Below, piece after piece: positions 18,795 through 25,911 of a stretch of DNA of 64,000 nucleotides. Below the pieces are notes generated by a model. It was not told the origin of the DNA. It saw nothing but the letters and a program-made list of their open reading frames with translations, and searched no databases. Numbering within the stretch: the stretch's first letter is position 1; each line of letters begins with the position of its first letter. The position numbers and the translations under genes were made by a program. The stretch comes from Ruminococcaceae bacterium YRB3002 (lineage in GTDB: Bacteria; Bacillota; Clostridia; Saccharofermentanales; Saccharofermentanaceae): NCBI GenBank assembly GCA_900099715.1, contig FMTG01000003.1, forward strand, positions 124,001-188,000. The letters are read 5' to 3'.

Positions 18795-18879
18795 CAGAAG
18801 GGCGAACGGCCAACGCGAACGGACTTACCGCAGGAGCGAAGCGACGAGGACTGAAGTGAGCGTTCGGTCGTGAGCCCTC
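18795..18879. repeat. GC-rich palindromic repeat, copy 1
   Basis: GACGAGGACTGAAGTGAGC (18843-18861) followed by GGTCGTGAGCCCT matches the 78-bp repeats near 61.95 kb (GACGAGGACTGAAGCGAGC, then GGTCGCGAGCCC). The ends AGGGCGAAC and GAGCCCT, with GAACGC and GCGTTC between, can fold on each other. It abuts the TAA of the pilin gene. Confidence 0.65.
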
Positions 18880-19080
18880 TTATAGTTGCTGATCTATCTC
18901 CTGAGTCACTGACGATATCGACCAGTTGTGGAGACTAACGGAAGAAGCTGCCACCTTTGCTCTCTGCAGGTAACTTCCAATGCTGAGCACAAGTACTGCA
19001 CAAAGAATCACCAGGATTGCGATAACGAGTACCATCTCTATCAAAGTAAAGCCGGACTTGGACTTGCAGATCTTTTTCAT
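18880..19080 (-). CDS. short type IV pilin-like protein, possibly truncated
   Basis: 66 residues with a class III prepilin leader: MKKICKSKSG then FTLIEMVLVIAILVIL, cleavage expected between Gly10 and Phe11, and Glu15 as the +5 glutamate. A hydrophobic helix of about 22 residues follows, then a short soluble end (SSVSLHNWSISSVTQEIDQQL). Pilins usually exceed 100 residues, and the TAA here lies at the very edge of a repeat copy, so the 3' end may have been lost to the repeat. No prepilin peptidase or assembly ATPase is in the window. A GGGGAGGG site precedes the ATG. Confidence 0.75.
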   Translation of the reverse strand: MKKICKSKSGFTLIEMVLVIAILVILCAVLVLSIGSYLQRAKVAASSVSLHNWSISSVTQEIDQQL

Positions 19081-19190
19081 TGTATTACCCTCCCCACAAA
19101 ATCACTTATACTGACATAATACCACTAGATTATGAAAAAAGGAACACATTTATTCACAAAAAATTCACATTGTTCATTAATTGGCAAAAT

Positions 19191-19703
19191 TTATTGCGAT
19201 TTCGCCTTACTAATCTCCAGTTCAAGACACTCCCAGTCTTCACCCATGCAGCTATAATGCTCGACCACACCGGTATCGCAGAACCCCGAAGCCAGATAAC
19301 AGTTCAGCGCCGCAGGATTCTCCCTGAACACTCCGATAGTAACCTTTTGGGCTCCCATGAATTCAAAGGCATAGTCTATTGCCATCTTTATCATCTGCTT
19401 TCCGAGTCCCTGCCCCCTTCTGGAATCATCAACGATTACGTACCCGAGGCGTACTGTGTCTATGTCATTCCGGTCGGGAAACCTGATGTTAAAATGTCCG
19501 GCGATACCGTTCTCATCGTACATGACAAAGTGGAAGATATCATCATTACCGGCAAGACCTTCGTACTGGTCGACCAGATCCTGCCCGGTGATCGGATAAC
19601 TCTCAAACCTGTCTGCACACCAGAACCTGAATATCTTCTCGCTCTTTATCCAGCTGATTACCGTATCAGCATCACATTTCTTAAAAGGTCTTAATCTAAG
19701 CAT
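19191..19703 (-). CDS. GNAT family N-acetyltransferase
   Basis: 170 residues. The acetyl-CoA pyrophosphate loop is RRGQGLGKQM, preceded by LGYVIVDDS and followed by IGVFRENPAALNCYLASGF, the usual GNAT beta4-alpha3-beta5 order. It resembles RimJ/RimL-type acetyltransferases; the substrate is unknown. I choose the ATG at 19703, 9 nt behind AAGGA; a GTG at 19709 is only 3 nt from the same site and overlaps the upstream stop. It follows the aldo/keto reductase closely and is likely cotranscribed. Confidence 0.88.
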   Translation of the reverse strand: MLRLRPFKKCDADTVISWIKSEKIFRFWCADRFESYPITGQDLVDQYEGLAGNDDIFHFVMYDENGIAGHFNIRFPDRNDIDTVRLGYVIVDDSRRGQGLGKQMIKMAIDYAFEFMGAQKVTIGVFRENPAALNCYLASGFCDTGVVEHYSCMGEDWECLELEISKAKSQ

Positions 19704-19708
19704 ACCCA

Positions 19709-20830
19709 CTAATCCTTCTTATCAAGTAATCCAGAGGCCTCCGACAACAGTTCAATGATCGGCAGATGCTGAGGACACACACTCTCGCACTGGCCGCATG
19801 ACAGACAGTCCCCCGCTCTTCCGTGGGTCTGTATCAGGCCGTTATAGAAAGCATGCGGTCTGAAGCCGTCTCCATAAAGCCTGATCGTATTGACCGTCCT
19901 GAATATATCGGGAATGCTGATATTCATCGGACAGCCGTCAACGCAGTAACGGCATGCGGTGCATGCTATAGTGGGTGTATCGAGCATTATCTTAGTCACT
20001 TCTTCGACAACTTTTTTCTCATCATCCGAAAGAGGCTCAAAACCGGTAAACGTACTGATATTATCCTTCATCTGTTCTTCAGTAGACATTCCGGACAATA
20101 TCGTCATTACTCCGGGGAGTGACCCTACAAAGCGCATTGCCCATGAAGCAATTGAAGAATCTGGTCTAAGAGCCTTGAACTTATCTTCAAGCTCCGGCTT
20201 GAGAGATGCCAGACTTCCGCCCTTAACGGGTTCCATGACGATTATCGGGATCCCTCTCTCCGACAGTATCCCGTAAAGATCGCCGGATCTGACGACCGGA
20301 TTGGTCCAGTCGGCATAATTGAGCTGAATCTGAACAAATTCAACCTCAGGATGCTTATCGAGGATGACCGGCAGCAGTTCGGGGCTTCCATGATAAGAGA
20401 ATCCCATATGTTTTATCTCCCCGGACTCTTTCTTCTTCAATGCCCAACTGAATACATCAAACTTCTCATATTTCTCATAATTGCTGTCTTCTACAGAGTG
20501 CAGAAGATATAGATCAAAGTAATCAACTCCGGCACGCGTCTTCTGCTCGTTGAAGATCCTGTCAAGATCTGCATCCTCATTGACGCTCCATATGGGCATC
20601 TTGGTAGTCAGCATAAAGCTGTCCCTGGGATATCTCTCCACCAATGCCTCACGGGCAACCACTTCAGACTTTCCCCCGTGATACACATATGCTGTGTCAA
20701 AGTAGTTCAGGCCGGCTTCCATATACAGATCGACCATCCTCTTAACCTGCTCAACATCAACAACGCCGTCATTCTCGGGAAGTCTCATAAGCCCGAATCC
20801 GAGCTTGGGCATTACACTTAAGTCGATCAT
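19709..20830 (-). CDS. aldo/keto reductase with C-terminal 4Fe-4S domain
   Basis: 373 residues. The N-terminal ~270 residues are a TIM barrel of the aldo/keto reductase family with the Asp and Tyr of FDTAYVYHGGKSE, the Lys of LTTKMP and the His of YLLHS. The C-terminal ~90 residues carry two cysteine clusters, CTACRYCVDGCP and CLSCGQCESVCP, typical of a bacterial-type ferredoxin domain binding two 4Fe-4S clusters. Such fused enzymes are common in Clostridia; their physiological substrate is generally unknown. A palindromic promoter region lies 20-42 bp upstream. Confidence 0.93.
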   Translation of the reverse strand: MIDLSVMPKLGFGLMRLPENDGVVDVEQVKRMVDLYMEAGLNYFDTAYVYHGGKSEVVAREALVERYPRDSFMLTTKMPIWSVNEDADLDRIFNEQKTRAGVDYFDLYLLHSVEDSNYEKYEKFDVFSWALKKKESGEIKHMGFSYHGSPELLPVILDKHPEVEFVQIQLNYADWTNPVVRSGDLYGILSERGIPIIVMEPVKGGSLASLKPELEDKFKALRPDSSIASWAMRFVGSLPGVMTILSGMSTEEQMKDNISTFTGFEPLSDDEKKVVEEVTKIMLDTPTIACTACRYCVDGCPMNISIPDIFRTVNTIRLYGDGFRPHAFYNGLIQTHGRAGDCLSCGQCESVCPQHLPIIELLSEASGLLDKKD

Positions 20831-20849
20831 GGAAAAAAACTCCTGATAA

Positions 20850-20872
20850 TTGATATAGTATGATTATATCAA
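20850..20872 (-). promoter_or_regulatory. palindrome over the -10 region of the aldo/keto reductase gene
   Basis: TTGATATA (20850-20857) pairs with TATATCAA (20865-20872). On the minus strand TATAAT (20863-20868) falls inside it, suited to a -10 box. The -35 is unclear (a T-run). A repressor site is plausible. Confidence 0.4.
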
Positions 20873-20909
20873 CACACAGGATATAAAAAAAGTAAGAAGT
20901 ATCTGATGA

Positions 20910-23318
20910 TCAGTTGCCTTCGACAACGCTGACGGCATATCTTACCGTTGCCATAGCATCCTTTCCGTAGAAATCAGCTCCGATCATATCAGCATATTCC
21001 TGTGTCAGCACAGCACCGCCTACACATACCTTGCACCATGGTGCATCAGTGCGCATCAGTTTTATCGTTTCCTCCATAGCAGGAACAGTAGTCGTCATCA
21101 GTGCTGACAGACCGCACAGAGGGGCATGCTCTCTCACTACAGCTTCCACCACCGTCTCAGGAGGCACATCCCTGCCAAGGTCGATAACATCAAACCCGTA
21201 ATTTTCGAGGATCAGTTTGACGATATTCTTGCCGATGTCATGGATATCACCCTTAACCGTTGCTATAACAAATTTACCGCGTGTCGGACCGGAAGAACCG
21301 GATTCAGCCATTTTCTTCTTTATCTGCTCGAAAGCAAACTGCGACGCCTCTGCGCTCATCAGCAGCTGGGGAAGATACATGGTCTTGGCTTCGAACCCCT
21401 TGCCAACGATATCAAGAGCGGGGATTATCTGTTCAGATACAATATCGAGAGGTGCTGTATCAGCGAGCATTGCAGATGTAAGCTTCGCTGCCTGCTCCTT
21501 CATTCCCTTGACTATAGCGCGCTGAAGTTCTGTTAATCCGTCATCCGCAACAGGTACGGAAGCGGGAGTTCCAGCGGTAAGATCAGATACTGCAAACTTA
21601 TCGATATTGGCAATATACTCTCCGCAGCTTGTATCGATGCCCATCAATGTTTTGAACGAATACCAGACCTTCATCATCTCGTTTGAATTAGGGTTCATTA
21701 TTGCCGCCGACAGACCACGGGTCATTGCCATCAGGAAAAACGCAGATGTGATTATCTCACGCTGAGGCAGTCCAAAAGAGACATTTGATACGCCGAGAGA
21801 TGTATTGCATCCCAGTTCATGTCTGATATAGCTCAATGCATCAAGAGTTGCTACTGCTGCCTTATCATCCGCACTTACAGTCATCGCCAGAGTATCGAAG
21901 ATCAGATCCTTGCAGGGAATGCCATAAGATGCAGCGCGTTCGATGATCTTCTTAGCGATCCTTATCCTGTCCTCAGCATTATCAGGGATCCCTGCCTCAT
22001 CAAGAGTAAGACAGACAACGAGACCTCCGTATTTCTTAACCAGAGGGAAGATCGCATCCATGACCTCATCCTTACCGTTAACGGAATTGATCATTGCCTT
22101 GCCGTTATACCTTCTCAAGGCTCTCTCCATAGCAGTTATGTCAGTCGTATCGATCTGGAGCGGCAGATCGATTATTGCCTGAAGCTCATAAACGACTTCT
22201 GTCAGAAGTGCGGGCTCATCGATCTCAGGGATGCCCACATTAACATCCAGTACCTGTGCGCCCCTGTCGACCTGAGTGAGACCTACGTTCAGTATATGTT
22301 CTATATCGTGCGCTCTCAAAGCTTCCTTAAACTTCTTCTTGCCTGTGGGATTGATCCGCTCACCGATCAGTACCGGAGCACCTCCGAATTCCACTGTGTG
22401 GCTGTAAGAACTGATAACTGTTCTCTTCTTGTCAGTTACAGGCACAGGAACTATGTCAGATGTCTTATTGACCGTCTGGCGGATGTGATCAGGCGTTGTA
22501 CCACAGCATCCGCCGGCTATCCTGACCCCTTCCCTTACGAATTCCGCCATAAGATCCGAGAATTCTTCCGGCATAACATCAAAGACTGTCTTTCCATCCT
22601 CAGTGTGCGGCAATCCGGCATTGGGCTTCAGGAGCACCGGAACAGATGCTGTTCTCAGGTACTCTTCCACAACACCTCTCAGCTGGGCAGGTCCCAAAGA
22701 GCAATTTGCTCCTACAGCATCAACACCCAGTCCCTCGAGCATGGCCACCATTGCAGAAGGCGCAGCGCCTGTCATGAGCTTTCCGTCCTCACTATATGCA
22801 TTTGACACGAACACCGGAAGCGAGGAATTCTCCTTTGCCGCCAGAACGGCAGCCTTTGTATCGTAAGAGTCATTCATCGTCTCGATGAATATCAGATCCA
22901 CCCCGCATTCGACACCTATACGCACTGTCTCTGCATATACCGAGACTGCGTCCTCAAAATCATAATCCCCGTAAGGCTTCAGGAGCTTGCCTATAGGTCC
23001 GATATCGAGTGCCACAAATTTCTCCTGCTGACCGGAACTCAAAATCTGTGCTTTCTTAACATTCTCCACAGCCGCTCTTATAAGTTCTTTAAGTTCATCC
23101 TTATCAAACTTCAGAATGTTGGCACCAAATGTATTGGTCGATACGATATTGGATCCGGCATCGTAATACGCCCTGTGAATATCGATGACAATATCAGAAT
23201 GCGAGATGTTCCATCTCTCGGGAAGTTCACCTGGCTGAAGGCCGCGCTCCTGTAAGAGTGTTCCCATTCCACCGTCCTGATACAACAGATTGTCCTTCAG
23301 ATACTCCAGTACGTTCAT
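20910..23318 (-). CDS. metH: cobalamin-dependent methionine synthase, without activation domain
   Basis: 802 residues, shorter than the ~1200 of E. coli MetH. Order: homocysteine-binding barrel (GGMGTLLQERG; zinc cysteines in GANCSLGP and GGCCGTTPDH), folate-binding barrel (GERINPTGKKKFKEAL, DVNVGIPEIDE), B12-binding cap (about 600-680) and the B12 domain with GDIHDIGKNIV, whose His is the lower cobalt ligand. The C-terminal SAM-dependent activation domain is absent; the adjacent 213-residue gene supplies it. It methylates homocysteine with methyl-tetrahydrofolate. Its start overlaps the upstream gene by 4 bp. Confidence 0.96.
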   Translation of the reverse strand: MNVLEYLKDNLLYQDGGMGTLLQERGLQPGELPERWNISHSDIVIDIHRAYYDAGSNIVSTNTFGANILKFDKDELKELIRAAVENVKKAQILSSGQQEKFVALDIGPIGKLLKPYGDYDFEDAVSVYAETVRIGVECGVDLIFIETMNDSYDTKAAVLAAKENSSLPVFVSNAYSEDGKLMTGAAPSAMVAMLEGLGVDAVGANCSLGPAQLRGVVEEYLRTASVPVLLKPNAGLPHTEDGKTVFDVMPEEFSDLMAEFVREGVRIAGGCCGTTPDHIRQTVNKTSDIVPVPVTDKKRTVISSYSHTVEFGGAPVLIGERINPTGKKKFKEALRAHDIEHILNVGLTQVDRGAQVLDVNVGIPEIDEPALLTEVVYELQAIIDLPLQIDTTDITAMERALRRYNGKAMINSVNGKDEVMDAIFPLVKKYGGLVVCLTLDEAGIPDNAEDRIRIAKKIIERAASYGIPCKDLIFDTLAMTVSADDKAAVATLDALSYIRHELGCNTSLGVSNVSFGLPQREIITSAFFLMAMTRGLSAAIMNPNSNEMMKVWYSFKTLMGIDTSCGEYIANIDKFAVSDLTAGTPASVPVADDGLTELQRAIVKGMKEQAAKLTSAMLADTAPLDIVSEQIIPALDIVGKGFEAKTMYLPQLLMSAEASQFAFEQIKKKMAESGSSGPTRGKFVIATVKGDIHDIGKNIVKLILENYGFDVIDLGRDVPPETVVEAVVREHAPLCGLSALMTTTVPAMEETIKLMRTDAPWCKVCVGGAVLTQEYADMIGADFYGKDAMATVRYAVSVVEGN

Positions 23319-23956
23319 GATATCCTCCTGTATTCACATCCCAATAATCCACATAAACTGCAGTCATGTCCGTCAGCAGCGCCGCCCTGATCCCTGAGGC
23401 CGAATATCGCTGTGACTGACTTGCTCGGCGTCATAAGAAGACTCTCATTCAATGATATCCCTATCTTCGATTCCGGTCTGAGCAGCTCGAAAACATCCTT
23501 CTGCGACTCCAGAGGCATATCGCCATATCCCGGCGAATACCTTGATGTCCTTCCATCGAATTCAGAACAGAACAGATCACACAAAGCCTCAACCCGTTCG
23601 GCTCCCAAAGCCTGAAGTATCAGCGCTTTAGAAGGCGATGTTCTCTTGAACCTGCCGATAAGTCTGTCAAATTCAAGTCCGACTGTCGCAGCAAACACTA
23701 TAACCTCACGGCTTCCTTCTATAACCTTAGCTAGTCCTTTGGAATCAGACCTGAACGGAAGATGCGGTGCTCTCACAAAGCACACCTTGCCTCTGGCGAT
23801 ACTTCCATATTCGCTCAGGACTTCATCCATCAGGCTTATCATCGCTTCATCCGAAGGCACATCACGGCATCCGCAGTATCTCCACACTTCCTTAACATCG
23901 ATGTCAGGAAGGGATAACGGATCATATTGACGGACTTCTATATTATATCCTGTCAT
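23315..23956 (-). CDS. stand-alone methionine synthase activation-domain protein
   Basis: 213 residues resembling the reactivation domain of MetH. The segment SRYSPGYGDMPLESQ matches the conserved RxSPGYG SAM-binding motif, and the C terminus is Cys-rich (CSLCGLLGCEYR). In split systems this protein uses SAM and an electron donor to bring oxidised cob(II)alamin in MetH back to methylcobalamin. It sits between metF and metH with 4-bp overlaps on both sides, the position expected if MetH and its activator are made in equal amounts. Confidence 0.9.
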   Translation of the reverse strand: MTGYNIEVRQYDPLSLPDIDVKEVWRYCGCRDVPSDEAMISLMDEVLSEYGSIARGKVCFVRAPHLPFRSDSKGLAKVIEGSREVIVFAATVGLEFDRLIGRFKRTSPSKALILQALGAERVEALCDLFCSEFDGRTSRYSPGYGDMPLESQKDVFELLRPESKIGISLNESLLMTPSKSVTAIFGLRDQGGAADGHDCSLCGLLGCEYRRIS

Positions 23957-24840
23957 GCAAATTCCCTGCCAAGGATTGAAGACAGACTGTTCTTTATTCC
24001 TGCTGCCACCTCAGGCTTGTTCATGGAGTAAACATGTACATTTGTAATGCCGTTGGCGTACAGATCGATGATCTGATCTGTCGCATAGATAATACCCGCC
24101 TGTGTCATTGCATCATCATCCGGACCAAACCTGTCAACTATGGTCCTGAACCTGACCGGCATATACGATCCTGACAGCTTAATGGCACGTTCCACCTGAT
24201 TTGCCTTTGTTATAGGCATGATACCGGGAAGCACAGGAACAGTAACACCCATATCACGGATCTTATACAGGAAGTTAAAGAAGAGATTATTATCAAATAC
24301 CATCTGCGTTGTCAGGAAATCGACTCCCGCATCCACCTTCTCCTTCAAGTGAAGAAGATCGTCACGCTGATTCCTGCTCTCCGGATGTATCTCAGGGTAG
24401 CAAGCCGCACCTATACAGCACTCGGGATATATACTTTTGATCTCCCGGATAAGTTCGACTGCATAGTGATAATCCCATCCGCTTCTGTCACTATCCATCA
24501 TATCTGCAGGAATATCGCCTCTCAGAGCCATGATATTACTGATCCCCGCATTCTTCAGCTCGAGTATTCTCTCTCTGACAGTCTCCCTGTCTGAGGAAAC
24601 ACAGGTGAGGTGCGCCAGGATAGGCACACCATATTTATGCTCTATCTCAGAACTCAGTTTAAGGGTGTAGTCACTCGTTCCGCCGCCTGCACCATAAGTA
24701 ACGCTCATGAAAGAAGGGTTCAGCTCTGCGATCTGACCTGCAGCATTCATTACATTCTCGAAGGACGTCTCCTTCTTAGGCGGAAACACCTCGAAAGAAA
24801 GCGACATTTCCCCGCGGTTGAGAATATCTGTTATCTTCAT
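23953..24840 (-). CDS. metF: 5,10-methylenetetrahydrofolate reductase
   Basis: 295 residues, TIM barrel flavoprotein. The N-terminal LSFEVFPPKKE (catalytic Glu), SVTYGAGGG, HLTCVSSD and NIMALRGDIPAD motifs are those of MetF. It makes the 5-methyl-tetrahydrofolate used by the MetH encoded next to it. It is followed by the activation gene with a 4-bp overlap and preceded by the ECF S component after 12 bp. Confidence 0.96.
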   Translation of the reverse strand: MKITDILNRGEMSLSFEVFPPKKETSFENVMNAAGQIAELNPSFMSVTYGAGGGTSDYTLKLSSEIEHKYGVPILAHLTCVSSDRETVRERILELKNAGISNIMALRGDIPADMMDSDRSGWDYHYAVELIREIKSIYPECCIGAACYPEIHPESRNQRDDLLHLKEKVDAGVDFLTTQMVFDNNLFFNFLYKIRDMGVTVPVLPGIMPITKANQVERAIKLSGSYMPVRFRTIVDRFGPDDDAMTQAGIIYATDQIIDLYANGITNVHVYSMNKPEVAAGIKNSLSSILGREFA

Positions 24841-24852
24841 CTAAAAACCCTC

Positions 24853-25365
24853 CTATTGCCTCCCGGAAACCACCGGTTTTAAGATACGCTCCAGTGCTCT
24901 TCTCAGCGGTTTGAACAGCACAAGACAAATGATCGTATTGCTGATACAGTGAAGTATATCAAAAGGTATGCCTGCTATCCACCATCCGACTGCCACTTTA
25001 AGGCCCCCGAAGAACAGATACGGTACTGCGCATATCATACCAAAAAACAGTCCAAAAAAACCACCCAGGAAGACAAAGCCCCAGTCAGGAAAATTCTTAC
25101 GGCTCATGAAATATGCTGTAAGAATGAGAAGAGGCCATATATACAGGTACATTATCACCCATATATGCGGCCCCCAGATAACTGTCTCGACAGCTGTAAA
25201 TATAAAAGATACTATACATGTCTTTGGTCCGTAAGTTACGGCAAAGACCATAAACATCAACGTAACCAGCTCTACGTTAGGGACAGCCTGCAGCGCCCAC
25301 TTGACTGCTTCGATAAGAGCTGTCATGACTCCTATTGTCGCAATGTCCTTTACGGTAAAGCGCAT
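24853..25365 (-). CDS. ECF transporter substrate-binding S component, likely for cobalamin or a folate-related vitamin
   Basis: 170 residues with five or six hydrophobic segments, in the style of ECF S components (VKDIATIGVMTALIEAVKWALQ at the start). S components capture the vitamin and share the EcfA/A'/T module encoded elsewhere; none of those genes is in the window. It lies between metF and a DUF4430 protein, a domain related to the C-terminal part of transcobalamin, so B12 or a B12 precursor is the best guess. This rests on context, not on a substrate motif. Confidence 0.8.
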   Translation of the reverse strand: MRFTVKDIATIGVMTALIEAVKWALQAVPNVELVTLMFMVFAVTYGPKTCIVSFIFTAVETVIWGPHIWVIMYLYIWPLLILTAYFMSRKNFPDWGFVFLGGFFGLFFGMICAVPYLFFGGLKVAVGWWIAGIPFDILHCISNTIICLVLFKPLRRALERILKPVVSGRQ

Positions 25366-25374
25366 TGTCGATAA

Positions 25375-25824
25375 TTACTGCTGATCGTCTGCCTGATATA
25401 CCTCATAGACAAACTTGAAGCTGTCACCATCGTTGACAGGCTGGGCATCAGCACCGTACATACCGTACTCGCCATTAACATAGATAGCCCAATATGCACC
25501 ATCCGTGTTGTAGTCAGGCGTGATACCGTTTATTGTCGTGATATACAGACCATAGTCGCTGTCTTCTCCGACATAAGAGAAGTCGCCGCCTGCCTGCAGT
25601 TCGTCCATCAGTCCTCTCAGGAATTCGGCATCAGTCTTACCTGTGTAGTCCTTTGAATTACCATCCTTATCAACTACTGCAACTGTATATGCCTTCGTTC
25701 CCTGCTGTGCCTTCGGCTTATTGATGAAGTAGATTGCAGCCATCACACCTGCGATTACGACGATAGCACAAACAAGACCGATTATCAGACCGGTATTTGA
25801 CTTCTTAACATTCTGTTCTGCCAT
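25375..25824 (-). CDS. DUF4430 (transcobalamin-like) membrane-anchored protein
   Basis: 149 residues. One N-terminal membrane helix (residues about 12-32, LIIGLVCAIVVIAGVMAAIYF) is followed by an extracellular domain ending GAYWAIYVNGEYGMYGADAQ and DGDSFKFVYE, the typical ayW.iyvNG...dGD pattern of DUF4430. Related domains occur in gastric intrinsic factor and transcobalamin. It probably delivers a corrinoid to the S component encoded 9 bp downstream. An AACGGAGG site precedes the ATG. Confidence 0.82.
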   Translation of the reverse strand: MAEQNVKKSNTGLIIGLVCAIVVIAGVMAAIYFINKPKAQQGTKAYTVAVVDKDGNSKDYTGKTDAEFLRGLMDELQAGGDFSYVGEDSDYGLYITTINGITPDYNTDGAYWAIYVNGEYGMYGADAQPVNDGDSFKFVYEVYQADDQQ

Positions 25825-25866
25825 TTGAAAGACCTCCGTTATCTAATGCTAACTTTACACAATGAT

Positions 25867-25891
25867 AAAGCATACCACAACAGTATGCTTT
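25867..25891 (-). terminator. candidate terminator behind the CARF-HEPN gene
   Basis: AAAGCATAC (25867-25875) pairs perfectly with GTATGCTTT (25883-25891) over a 7-nt loop, 20 bp behind the stop at 25912. The T-run on the minus strand is short and partly in the stem. It separates the 12-kb run upstream from the B12/methionine operon. Confidence 0.5.
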
Positions 25892-25911
25892 TGTGAACAG
25901 ATAATATACTG

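Noticed and set aside
21819-22805. 328-codon plus-strand frame
   Set aside because: Antisense of metH.
25825-25911. Cobalamin or SAM riboswitch before the B12/methionine operon
   Set aside because: 87 bp is too short for a cobalamin riboswitch, and no B12-box or SAM-I core motifs are seen.
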